A stretch of 64,000 nucleotides of DNA from Candidatus Electrothrix aestuarii (lineage in GTDB: Bacteria > Desulfobacterota > Desulfobulbia > Desulfobulbales > Desulfobulbaceae), in assembly GCA_032595685.2 (NCBI GenBank), contig CP159373.1, positions 2,793,501 through 2,857,500 of the forward strand. Reading direction: 5' to 3'. The position numbers and the translations under genes are program-made. This document shows, piece after piece, positions 27,032 through 35,093 of this stretch; the first letter of the stretch is position 1; the number at the start of each line of letters is the position of its first letter. The notes beneath the pieces are model-generated. The model was not told where the DNA came from. It made no database searches and worked only from the letters and a program-made list of their open reading frames with translations.

Positions 27032-27577
27032 CTAGTTCTGCTGATAGTACTGGTATCCCTGACCCTTATACCCCTGGTACTGATAGTAGTACGGGCGTTC
27101 CTGCTGGCCGCAGGTTGTGCAAGGTTTGGGTTCCGGTTTTGGTTCTGGTTTTTCCGGCTTGTCATACTTGGTGCAACGCTCGCCAGCCCAATGAACCAAG
27201 TAATCCCATTGGTCCTTGGTTACCTTCTTGCCGTATCCGATGGTCTGGAAGTTGTCGGCTAAAAAGAGCATTGCCGCACGAGCGGTGGAACCGCCGTACC
27301 AACCGTCAATTTCGCCGGAGCAGTAACCCAGGGCGCGGAGCATGCACTGGAGTTTACGTACCTGCTGGCGCTTGTCCCTTCTGCTGCCAGGGAAGCCATC
27401 ACGGAACTGGAGTTCTGTGTCGGGGTCAATGCTTGGCGGAGCCGGGGTCTGTGCTTGTCCGCAAGATTGACAAGTGGTGCAGGGGGTGCGGCTGTAACCT
27501 GTGCCCGTAAAGACGAGCACGGTGAGCATAACAACCGCACAACCAATGATCCTGTGCAATGTTTTTCCGTTCTTCAT
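27032..27577 (-). CDS. secreted peptidoglycan-binding-domain protein
   Basis: 181 residues with an N-terminal signal peptide (IIGCAVVMLTVLVFTGTGYS). A CTTCQSCGQ segment follows, then a peptidoglycan-binding type 1 motif at about residues 68-110 (VRKLQCMLRALGYCSGEIDGWYGGSTARAA). After that come a Pro/Glu/Lys linker (KPEKPEPKPEPKP), a second CTTCG, and a Tyr/Gln-rich tail ending YQYYQQN. The paired Cys motifs at both ends could form disulfides. The likely role is envelope attachment or a structural surface function. No catalytic domain was seen. Confidence 0.75.
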   Translation of the reverse strand: MKNGKTLHRIIGCAVVMLTVLVFTGTGYSRTPCTTCQSCGQAQTPAPPSIDPDTELQFRDGFPGSRRDKRQQVRKLQCMLRALGYCSGEIDGWYGGSTARAAMLFLADNFQTIGYGKKVTKDQWDYLVHWAGERCTKYDKPEKPEPKPEPKPCTTCGQQERPYYYQYQGYKGQGYQYYQQN

Positions 27578-27702
27578 CGTTGAACCTCATAAAAAAATAA
27601 CGTTAGTTTGTTGTGTCCTGTCTTGTTGCTGTGCATCCAGGCAGGAAACAACCCTCAGTGGTGCTTTGTCCTGCTATACTCTGTATACTGCTTTTTTCTG
27701 TT

Positions 27703-28269
27703 CTACACATTATTGGGGCTGCTCAGGCTGTCCATGTGTTTTTTGATGGCCCCGGCCCATACCTGATAGCCTCGGGTTGACAGGTGTACTCCGTCATGAA
27801 GAAAACCCGGCTTGGTCACAGGCAGGCATTGCTCGGTAAAAGGAGTTGTCGTGTCAAGGAAATGACAACCGCTTTGTTGCGCCACCTCGCGGAGTTCCTT
27901 GTTGGCCGCTGTGATGGATTCCTGGGTAAGGCCACGTAGCTGCATGGGCATGATAGAGTTCAGGGTAATGCTGCTCTGCGGGCAGAGATCAATAAGTCTT
28001 GGTAACATGCTGCCCAGGATGACAGGGAAGTAGGGGCTGCCCATGAGCAGGTTATTGGTCCCTGTCATAATCAGGATATACTCCGGTTCTTCCCCAGCGT
28101 CAACAACTGCGTCAATCTCGCTGACCAGCCGGGCTGAAAGTTCTTCGGTATGTTCTCCGGCAATACCGCGATTAATAACCTGAAAGTCAGGGAGAAGGCT
28201 CGCCCAATCCCCCCATTCGACCAGTGAATCGCCGAGCATGAGCAGGGTCTTTGTGGTGTGCGCTGTCAT
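27703..28269 (-). CDS. GDSL/SGNH-family hydrolase
   Basis: 188 residues, probably an esterase or acyl-hydrolase acting on lipid or sugar esters. Block I LMLGDSLVEWG carries the nucleophilic serine, block II includes NRGIAGEHT, block III is MTGTNN, and block V is DGVHLSTRGY with the catalytic Asp and His. No signal peptide was seen, so it is likely cytoplasmic. Its substrate is unknown. The gene stands alone, transcribed away from folD. Confidence 0.88.
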   Translation of the reverse strand: MTAHTTKTLLMLGDSLVEWGDWASLLPDFQVINRGIAGEHTEELSARLVSEIDAVVDAGEEPEYILIMTGTNNLLMGSPYFPVILGSMLPRLIDLCPQSSITLNSIMPMQLRGLTQESITAANKELREVAQQSGCHFLDTTTPFTEQCLPVTKPGFLHDGVHLSTRGYQVWAGAIKKHMDSLSSPNNV

Positions 28270-28549
28270 GTATGCTTAAGTTCCTGCTTTTACCTTAGCT
28301 GCGACCTTCTCATAATATAGTGTCGATGGAGGAAATCGCAAAAATGTAAAAAACGTTTCCGGGGAGAAGGCCGGGGGCCTGCCCTTATTTGTTAAATGGT
28401 GGTACTTTTTCAGAAAGTTTCTAGTCAAGGGATACAGAATAACAACTTGAAAGTCAAGTGAATTTTTGTTTTAACACAAGGGGTGTTGTTGTTGGGCGCT
28501 ATAAGAGGGAAATAGAAAAAATGCTCACAGGATTGAAAAGGGCTGTCTG

Positions 28550-28564
28550 TGTCACATTGTGACA
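28550..28564. promoter_or_regulatory. perfect 15-bp palindrome, possible operator
   Basis: TGTCACA-T-TGTGACA, with perfect 7-bp arms about 280 bases upstream of folD. The half-site resembles those used by CRP/FNR-family regulators, but the one-base centre gives an odd length unlike their usual 14-16 bp sites. Role inferred. Confidence 0.45.
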
Positions 28565-28763
28565 TGCTGTAGAAAAGAATTATTAGTATTTTGATTTATA
28601 TTGAATTGGTTGGGAATAAATCTCCTTCGTAAAAGCCTCTTGTTTGAGCTGCACAAATCTGTGAGTCGTTTCTTACGAAAATGAAATTCACCTTGAAAAA
28701 GAAACAAAAAAAGAATAGAATGGCCTTTTATTATCAAAAGGAGTTACTATCAAACAATCAATA

Positions 28764-28789
28764 AACCGGCCCTCTTGTGTTTGCCGGTT
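28764..28789 (+). promoter_or_regulatory. hairpin in the folD leader
   Basis: 7-bp stem AACCGGC/GCCGGTT with a 12-base loop, 54 bases before the folD ATG. No T run follows, so it looks more like a leader structure than a terminator. Confidence 0.35.
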
Positions 28790-28843
28790 TGCTGTATGTG
28801 GGCAGTGAAAATGGTCACATACGGACTCTTTGAAGGAGCAGCC

Positions 28844-29725
28844 ATGAGCGCAAAAATCATCAGCGGAACCGAAACCGCAAAGGCGATAAGGGAAGAACTG
28901 AAGAAGGAAGTTGCCGAGCTGGCGGATAAGGTGGTTCCGGGGCTGGTTACTATTCTGGTTGGCGAAGATCCCGCTTCTCAGTCCTACGTTGCAGCCAAGA
29001 ATAAAACCGCCCATGCCTTGGGAATTCATTCCGAGCAGGTTACTCTGGATGCCGAGACCAGCGAGGAAGACCTTCTGGCTCTGGTGGAAAAATATAATAA
29101 CGATGAAAAAATTCACGGAATTTTAGTGCAGTTGCCCTTGCCAAAGCATATTGATGAGGCTAAGGTTCTCAATACTATTAATCCTGATAAAGATGTTGAT
29201 GGCTTCCACCCGATGAACGTGGGGCGTATGGTCCTGGGTGAAAAATGTTTCCTGCCCTGCACCCCGCATGGTGTACTGGAGCTGCTTGCACGCACTGGTG
29301 TAGAGACCTCAGGCGCTGAGGTGGTGGTTGTCGGTCGTTCTAATATTGTTGGTAAGCCGGTAGCTAACCTGATGCTGCAAAAACGTGAGGCTGGTAATGC
29401 CACCGTGACCCTCTGCCACACCCGAACCAAGGATATGGATTACCATACCAAACGGGCTGATATTTTGATCGTTGCCGCCGGTGTACCTAATATGATCAAG
29501 GCGGATCAGGTCAAAGAAGGCGTGGTTGTTATTGATGTAGGTGTGAACCGCATCGGAGTCACCGAGTCCGGCAAGGCCAAACTGGCCGGTGATGTGGAGT
29601 TCGAGTCAGTGAAAGAAAAGGCCGCTGCTATCACCCCGGTACCCGGTGGTGTTGGTCCCATGACCATTACCATGCTGATGAAAAATACCGTACAGTCCGC
29701 CAAGCAGTTTGCCGGATTGGCGTAA
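28844..29725 (+). CDS. folD: methylene-THF dehydrogenase/methenyl-THF cyclohydrolase
   Basis: Bifunctional C1 enzyme interconverting 10-formyl-, methenyl- and methylene-tetrahydrofolate. It supplies the methyl branch of the Wood-Ljungdahl pathway. Family motifs are clear: SYVAAKNKTAHALGI with the catalytic Lys, HGILVQLPLPKHID, DKDVDGFHPMNVGRM, VVVGRSNIVGKPVA and ITPVPGGVGPMTITML. I took the ATG at 28844 (GGAGCAGCC upstream), giving 293 residues. It is the first gene of the carbonyl/methyl-branch operon. Confidence 0.95.
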   Translation: MSAKIISGTETAKAIREELKKEVAELADKVVPGLVTILVGEDPASQSYVAAKNKTAHALGIHSEQVTLDAETSEEDLLALVEKYNNDEKIHGILVQLPLPKHIDEAKVLNTINPDKDVDGFHPMNVGRMVLGEKCFLPCTPHGVLELLARTGVETSGAEVVVVGRSNIVGKPVANLMLQKREAGNATVTLCHTRTKDMDYHTKRADILIVAAGVPNMIKADQVKEGVVVIDVGVNRIGVTESGKAKLAGDVEFESVKEKAAAITPVPGGVGPMTITMLMKNTVQSAKQFAGLA

Positions 29726-29732
29726 GGGATTT

Positions 29733-29793
29733 GTAGGGGCAGGCCCCTGTGTCTATCCGATAGGCAAGGGCGAACACAGGGGGGCGCCCCTAC
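29733..29793. repeat. GTAGGGGC dispersed palindrome, folD-cooS copy
   Basis: Outer arms GTAGGGGC (29733-29740) and GCCCCTAC (29786-29793), with inner arms CCCCTGTGT (29744-29752) and ACACAGGGG (29774-29782). Together they can fold into one long hairpin in the folD-cooS spacer, where it may protect or attenuate the transcript. Confidence 0.8.
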
Positions 29794-29878
29794 GAAATAA
29801 ATGAGGAAGAAAGGATATGGAAGCAGGTCGTTGTTAGGATGCTTGCTTGCAGATTTCAGTTTTTGAGGAGACCGTACT

Positions 29879-31867
29879 ATGGCTAAGCCTAATCGCTGCG
29901 AAAGCTGTAACGATATAACCGCCAGCTCAACACGCGACCTGCTGAATCAGGATCTTGCCAAGCAGGTTCGTACCGCCTATGACCGTATTGAGGACCGGGG
30001 GATGTCCGCCTGTCTGTTCGGCTCAGGAGGTACCTGCTGCCGTAACTGCAATATGGGACCCTGTCAGATCATTGACGGCGTTGAATCTATGGTCGGAATC
30101 TGCGGCGCCACAGCGGATACGGTTGCGGCCCGAAATTTCGCCCGCGTGGTTGCCGGAGGGGCAGCAGCCCATACTGATCATGCCCGCGAAATGGTGCGCG
30201 GTTTCATTGCCACGGCAAAAGGGGAAACGCCACATGAGATCAAAGATGTGGCAAAATTGCATGAGATGGCTCAGCTCTTTGGCATAGAGACCGAGGACCG
30301 GGACAAGAATGAGATTGCTATTGAGCTGGGCGAGCGTGCCTTAGCAGAATTTGGGAAGCAGGACAGTGCGCCGCTGACCATGCTCAAGCGGGCTCCGGAA
30401 AAACAGCAGAAGATCTGGAAAGAGCAGGGCGTTGAGCCGCGCTCAGTGGATCGCGAAGTGGTGGAGATGATGCACCGTACCCATATGGGGGTGGATCAGG
30501 AATATCATAATATCATGAAGCAGGCCAGCCGTTGTTCTCTGGCTGACGGTTGGGGCGCTTCCATGCTGTCCACCGAGCTGACCGATATTATGTTCGGTAC
30601 CCCGGTACCAAAACGCGCTATTATTGATCTCGGTGTACTCCGGGAGGATATGGTCAACGTCACAGTTCATGGACATGAGCCCCTGTTGGCGGAGTCCCTC
30701 TGCCTGGCTGCTGAAGACGAGGAAATGCTGGCTCTGGCCAAGAAAGCCGGTGCAGCTGGTATTAATCTGGCCGGTGTTTGTTGTACCGGTAACGAGATCC
30801 TGATGCGGCGCGGTATCCCGGTTGCGGGTTCCTTTATCCAGCAGGAAATGGTGCTGGCCACTGGTGCAGTCGAGGCTATGGTTGTGGATGTACAGTGTGT
30901 TATGCAGTCCGTTGCCCAGGTGGTAAAGGGCATGCACACCGATATCATCACCACCAATTACCGGGCTAAAATGCCCGATGGTATCCATATCCAGTTTGAT
31001 GAGCATGATGCCTATAACTCTGCCAAGCAGATCCTGACCCATGCCATTGCCAACTTCAAGAAGCGGGGCCAGTACTATATCCCCACAGATAAGAAATTCG
31101 ATGTGGTTGTTGGTTTTTCCCATGAGACCATCAACTACATGCTCGGTGGTCGCTTCCGTCAGTCCTATCGTCCACTGAACGACAACATTATCAACGGTCG
31201 CATCCGGGGTGTTGGAGCCTTGGTTGGTTGCGAGCATTATAAGCATTCCGATGATGTTCATTTTGAAATCGCCAAAGAGCTGATCAAGAATAACGTCTTG
31301 GTGCTGGCCACCGGTTGTGCGGCCCAAGCCCTGGGAAAACGAGGCCTGATGCGCCCGGAAGCAGCCACAGAGTATGCCGGAGACGGACTGCGTGAGGTCT
31401 GTGAGACCGTGGGTATGCCGCCGGTACTGCATGTGGGGTCCTGCGTGGATAACTCCCGCCTCCTTATCGCCCTGACCGCTATGGTCAAGGAAGGTGGCTT
31501 GGGAGATGATATCGCTGATTTGCCAGCAGTAGGTTCTGCACCTCTGTGGATGAGTGAAAAAGCAGTGGCCATTGGTCAGTACTTTGTTGCCAGTGGTGCC
31601 CATGTTATCTTCCAGGATTTGCCCATTAGCGGAGCCAAGAAATTCTCTGACTATCTTCTCAAGGAGATCAAAGAAGAATTCGGTGCCTGCTGGGGTGTTG
31701 CCAGCGAGCCGATGGATATTGCCAAGGCCATGATCGCAGCCATTGATGAAAAACGTGAGGCCTTGGGTATCAATAAGAAGAAAGAGCGTGTTCTCATGGA
31801 TATGGCCATGCGTCGTGATCTGGAGGCAGGCAAAGGTCTGGCCGGTGCCGGTTGCGGCGGTCAATGA
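29879..31867 (+). CDS. cooS: anaerobic Ni-CO dehydrogenase catalytic subunit
   Basis: 662 residues. It reduces CO2 to CO (or oxidises CO) at a Ni-4Fe-4S C-cluster. The N-terminal cluster ligands follow the CooS pattern: Cys45 and Cys53 for the inter-subunit D cluster, then Cys54, Cys57, Cys62 and Cys75 for the B cluster. C-cluster segments are recognisable, such as GVCCTGNE, the GCEHYKHSDD region, ATGCAAQALGK and HVGSCVDNSR. In this operon, beside acsB and acsC, it serves acetyl-CoA synthesis or cleavage. The ribosome binding site GAGGAG precedes it. Confidence 0.96.
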   Translation: MAKPNRCESCNDITASSTRDLLNQDLAKQVRTAYDRIEDRGMSACLFGSGGTCCRNCNMGPCQIIDGVESMVGICGATADTVAARNFARVVAGGAAAHTDHAREMVRGFIATAKGETPHEIKDVAKLHEMAQLFGIETEDRDKNEIAIELGERALAEFGKQDSAPLTMLKRAPEKQQKIWKEQGVEPRSVDREVVEMMHRTHMGVDQEYHNIMKQASRCSLADGWGASMLSTELTDIMFGTPVPKRAIIDLGVLREDMVNVTVHGHEPLLAESLCLAAEDEEMLALAKKAGAAGINLAGVCCTGNEILMRRGIPVAGSFIQQEMVLATGAVEAMVVDVQCVMQSVAQVVKGMHTDIITTNYRAKMPDGIHIQFDEHDAYNSAKQILTHAIANFKKRGQYYIPTDKKFDVVVGFSHETINYMLGGRFRQSYRPLNDNIINGRIRGVGALVGCEHYKHSDDVHFEIAKELIKNNVLVLATGCAAQALGKRGLMRPEAATEYAGDGLREVCETVGMPPVLHVGSCVDNSRLLIALTAMVKEGGLGDDIADLPAVGSAPLWMSEKAVAIGQYFVASGAHVIFQDLPISGAKKFSDYLLKEIKEEFGACWGVASEPMDIAKAMIAAIDEKREALGINKKKERVLMDMAMRRDLEAGKGLAGAGCGGQ

Positions 31868-31880
31868 TACGGACGGCTGT

Positions 31881-31943
31881 GTAGGGGCGAATCCCTGTGT
31901 TCGCCCCAAGTAAAATGGCAAGGTAGTCCGAGATGTCCCCTAC
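31881..31943. repeat. GTAGGGGC dispersed palindrome, cooS downstream copy
   Basis: Arms GTAGGGG (31881-31887) and CCCCTAC (31937-31943). An internal stem GGGGCGA/TCGCCCC (31884-31890 with 31901-31907) could form instead. It lies directly after the cooS stop. Confidence 0.75.
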
Positions 31944-31978
31944 AGAATAATAAGTGATTGCAATCAAGGATATTGGTT

Positions 31979-32257
31979 ATGGAAATGACCGTGAAATGTA
32001 AATTTGAATACGAAGTTTCTGGAAAAATTGAATCTGGAGAGACCGTATCCCGATCCGGTGAAACGGAGCTGGTTCGGTCAATGGATATTGAGGACGATGT
32101 TGAACCTGAGATGCTTTATTCTGAAGCAGTTCAAGCTGCTCTTCAAGATTTTTGGTATTTTGAACTTAGCAAAAACGGGCAATCTTATACTTTCCCTGAC
32201 GATCTCACGGTATCAATTCGTAACTTGACTGATTTGACAGACTACGGGGATGAATGA
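31979..32257 (+). CDS. small hypothetical protein inside the Wood-Ljungdahl operon
   Basis: 92 residues from the ATG at 31979, which has AGGA eight bases upstream; an upstream TTG at 31958 is less likely. The protein is acidic and soluble, beginning MEMTVKCKFEYEVSGKIESGETVSRSG, with a predicted mix of strands and one helix. It has no cysteine cluster and no known motif. It is more AT-rich than cooS or metF and is flanked by a dispersed repeat, so it may be an insertion into the operon and not a pathway component. Confidence 0.6.
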   Translation: MEMTVKCKFEYEVSGKIESGETVSRSGETELVRSMDIEDDVEPEMLYSEAVQAALQDFWYFELSKNGQSYTFPDDLTVSIRNLTDLTDYGDE

Positions 32258-32333
32258 TCTGGTTGGGTCATAAGATGATACGGACTATGAACAATCTCTG
32301 CCCGCAGGGCGGATCAGGTATAGAGGAGGATTG

Positions 32334-35015
32334 ATGAAATCGGGGAGCAATTTGGAGCGGGTGCTCAGGAGCGGCGCATTTGCCGTGACCGGTGAGCTGG
32401 GACCGCCAAAGAACAGTGACCCTGATGTGGTCAGAAAGAAGGCAAGGATACTGAAAGGCAATGTGGATGCGGTCAATATTACCGACTGCCAGACCGCAAT
32501 CGTCCGGATGTCATCTATCGGGGCCGGGCTCCTGACCCAGGCCGAAGGCGTGGAGCCGGTGATTCAGATGACCTGTCGGGACAGAAACCGAATCGGTATG
32601 CAGTCGGACCTGCTGGCTGCCTCTGCACTGGGATTGAAAAATCTGCTCTGCCTGACCGGCGATCATCAGAAATTCGGGAACCATCCCGGAGCAAAAGGCG
32701 TTTTTGATATGGATTCCATCCAGCTGCTCGGCATGATCCGGGATATGCGGGACGGAAAAAAATTTCAATGCGGTGAGGAAATAAAAGGAAAAGGGCCGGA
32801 CCTCTTCCTTGGTGCCGCAGCCAATCCTTTTGCCTATCCCTATGAGTTCCGTGCCGTGCGCATGGGAAAAAAGATCGCCAATGGTGCTGATTTTATCCAG
32901 ACCCAGATCATCTATAACGTAGAACGTTTTGCCGAATTCATGAAGACGGCCCGCGAGCTTGGCCTGCATGAAAAGGCATATATCCTTGCCGGTGTAACCC
33001 CGCCCAAATCCCTGGGTATGGCCCGCTACATGAAGAAGTTCGTTCCAGGGATGGATGTAACCGATGATGTTATCAAGCGGATGCAGGGGGCAAAGGATAA
33101 GAAGCAGGAAGGAATTAATATTTGTGTTGATATCATCAACCAGGTAAAAGAGATTCCCGGAGTGGCCGGTGTTCATGTCATGGCTATTGAGTGGGAAGAG
33201 GCGGTTCCTGAGATTTGTGAAAAAGCGGGCCTGCTCCCGCGTCCGACCTTTGATGAAGAGACGGCAGATGTACCTGAGACCACAGCAGCAGTGAGCGAGA
33301 CCATTGAGGTGAAGACTCCTGCAGCTCAGGGTGCTGCTGATGATATTCTGGAACAAGCCAAGGCCGAAGCTGAGAAGATTATAGCTGCTGCCCGGACCGA
33401 AGCTGCTGCTTTCTCAGCACAGGCTGCTCAGTCCGGCGAAGCGACAACGGAAACTGCTGCCGCCAGTGGACAAGCGGCAGATGATGCAGGAGAACATGCG
33501 ATGAATGAAAATGGACGCCGTGCGGCGTTGGAATCAGTCAAACAGGGCTTGGAGGCCTTGAAGAAGGCCTACGGCCTGAGTGATGATCAGTTTAATGCCC
33601 TGCTGAATTTTATGGATGCAGCAGCCGTGTTGAATAAAGAACCGGCGGGAGCGCCCCAACAACCTGCCGGAGCAAGTCCTGCACCTGCTGCTCCTGCTAC
33701 CCCGGTAGTTGAAGCAAAACCTGATGAGAGCGCGGCCAAAGCTGAGGCGGAGGCCAAGGCAAAAGCAGAAGCAGCTGCGAAGGCGGAAGCCGAGGCCAAG
33801 GTCAAAGCAGAGGCGGAAGCAAAGGCCAAAGCGGAAGCTACTGCGAAGGCAGAGGCAGAAGCCAAGGTCAAAGCAGAGGCTGAGGCAAAAGCGAAGGAAG
33901 AAGCTGAGAAAAAGGCTGCCGCAGAAGCAGCTGCGAAGGCGGAGGCAGAAAAGAAGGCCGCTGAAGCAGCAAAGGCAGAAGAAAAGGCGAAGGCTGCTCC
34001 GGCTGCTGCCCCTTCTGACCTGGATGTCCCGGCGCTTTCTACAGATGAGACGCCTTTTGCTGAGCGTGTGACCAAGGTTCCCGCATCCAGCTATGCCATG
34101 AACTACTCCGGTTCCATCCGCGAGGTCAGCCTGGGGAACGGCGATAAGGCCGTGACTGTCGGTGGTTCCAGCTCGCTGCCTTTCCACCTCTTTGAGGGCG
34201 AGTTAGGCAATAAACCGCTCATTGCTATGGAGATCATGGATAGCCGTCCTGATAACTGGCCTGCCACTCTGACCAAGTACTTTGACGATGTTATGGACAG
34301 TCCAGTGGATTGGGCCAAGAAGTGCATTGATGTCTACAAGGCGGATGCCCTGAACATCTGGCTCAACGGAACAGATCCTAACGGAGCCAATCGTTCGGCA
34401 GCTGATGCAGCCAAAGATGCCGCCGCAGTAATTGAGGCTGTTGATGTACCCATCATTATCTGGGGTTGCGGTAACGCGGAAAAGGACACCGAAACCCTGC
34501 GCGAGGTGACCTCGCTGATTGGTGATAAGAAGGTTTGTCTGGCCCCCTTGGAAGATGCCAACTACCGAGCTATTGGTGCGACAGCAATGGCCTTCCAGCA
34601 TCCGATGGTTGCTGCCTCGCCCATTGATGTCAACCTGGCTAAGCAGTTAAACATTCTCTTGGAAAATCTTGGTGTACCGCTTGATACAGTTATGATGGAT
34701 CCCTCGGTTGGCGCGCTGGGTTATGGTATTGAGTACACCTACTCGGTTATGGAGCGTATTCGTATCGCGGCCTTGACCCAGAAAGATGAAAAACTCCAGG
34801 TACCGCTTATTTGCAACCTGGGACGTGAGGTATGGAAGGCCAAAGAGGTCGGGCTGCCGAGTGATGATATGCTGGGCGACCAGGAAAATCGAGGCATTAT
34901 GATGGAGGCAATTACTGCATCCTGTATGCTGATGGCCGGTGGTGAAGTCCTGATCATGCGCCATCCCAAGGCGGTCAATATGACCAAGGCGCTCATTAAC
35001 GGTCTGGCCGGTTAA
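32334..35015 (+). CDS. fused methylene-THF reductase (MetF) and corrinoid protein small subunit (AcsD)
   Basis: 893 residues. Residues 1-304 are a short-form MetF (FAVTGELGPPK, VNITDCQ, LLCLTGDHQKFG, NPFAYPYE, GADFIQTQIIYN, LAGVTPPKS), reducing methylene- to methyl-THF. Residues 305-560 are a linker containing a helical piece (about 390-432) and a Lys/Ala/Glu repeat (466-559). Residues 562-893 are AcsD/CdhD (SSLPFHLFEGE, MEIMDSRPDNWP, LEDANYRAIGATAMAF, DPSVGALGYGIEY), the corrinoid protein subunit. An AGGAG stands eight bases before an in-frame ATG at 33501, which would give a separate 504-residue AcsD. Both products may be made. MetV is absent nearby. Confidence 0.88.
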   Translation: MKSGSNLERVLRSGAFAVTGELGPPKNSDPDVVRKKARILKGNVDAVNITDCQTAIVRMSSIGAGLLTQAEGVEPVIQMTCRDRNRIGMQSDLLAASALGLKNLLCLTGDHQKFGNHPGAKGVFDMDSIQLLGMIRDMRDGKKFQCGEEIKGKGPDLFLGAAANPFAYPYEFRAVRMGKKIANGADFIQTQIIYNVERFAEFMKTARELGLHEKAYILAGVTPPKSLGMARYMKKFVPGMDVTDDVIKRMQGAKDKKQEGINICVDIINQVKEIPGVAGVHVMAIEWEEAVPEICEKAGLLPRPTFDEETADVPETTAAVSETIEVKTPAAQGAADDILEQAKAEAEKIIAAARTEAAAFSAQAAQSGEATTETAAASGQAADDAGEHAMNENGRRAALESVKQGLEALKKAYGLSDDQFNALLNFMDAAAVLNKEPAGAPQQPAGASPAPAAPATPVVEAKPDESAAKAEAEAKAKAEAAAKAEAEAKVKAEAEAKAKAEATAKAEAEAKVKAEAEAKAKEEAEKKAAAEAAAKAEAEKKAAEAAKAEEKAKAAPAAAPSDLDVPALSTDETPFAERVTKVPASSYAMNYSGSIREVSLGNGDKAVTVGGSSSLPFHLFEGELGNKPLIAMEIMDSRPDNWPATLTKYFDDVMDSPVDWAKKCIDVYKADALNIWLNGTDPNGANRSAADAAKDAAAVIEAVDVPIIIWGCGNAEKDTETLREVTSLIGDKKVCLAPLEDANYRAIGATAMAFQHPMVAASPIDVNLAKQLNILLENLGVPLDTVMMDPSVGALGYGIEYTYSVMERIRIAALTQKDEKLQVPLICNLGREVWKAKEVGLPSDDMLGDQENRGIMMEAITASCMLMAGGEVLIMRHPKAVNMTKALINGLAG
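33488..33503 (+). promoter_or_regulatory. internal ribosome binding site and start for separate AcsD
   Basis: AGGAG at 33488-33492, an 8-base spacer and the in-frame ATG at 33501 within the metF-acsD fusion. Translation would begin MNENGRRAALESVKQGLEALKK. The spacing is as good as that of the operon's other genes. Use in vivo is inferred. Confidence 0.5.
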
Positions 35016-35093
35016 TGAAGATCTGCCAACTTGCTTTGCAGCAAGGTTTGAACCTGAACTCTGAACCGTCTACACCATAAGGGAGTTGTCTCA

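Larger units (their letters stand above)
28270..28843. other. 574-bp region upstream of the folD-cooS operon
   Basis: Divergent spacer with several dyads: the 15-bp palindrome at 28550-28564, TTCGTAA/TTACGAA (28626-28632 with 28673-28679) enclosing CACA-N4-TGTG (28652-28663), and a 7-bp hairpin AACCGGC/GCCGGTT (28764-28789) about 55 bases before folD. Together these suggest a regulated promoter and structured leader for the Wood-Ljungdahl operon. I recognise no known riboswitch and found no gene. Confidence 0.5.

Noticed and set aside
28550-28564. CooA or classic CRP/FNR binding site
   Set aside because: The palindrome has an odd centre of one base and total length 15, unlike the even, wider spacing I expect for those regulators. 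Kept only as an unnamed operator candidate.
30443-31921. Long antisense open frame (492 codons) opposite cooS
   Set aside because: It mirrors cooS codon structure, has no ribosome binding site and no protein family pattern. The same holds for long antisense frames opposite acsB (35739-37268), hdrA (41034-42209) and dnaJ (4443-5204).
33709-34071. Arg/Lys-rich frame overlapping the MetF-AcsD linker, and its antisense frames
   Set aside because: They are shifted readings of the GCN/AAR-rich linker DNA and have no start signals.
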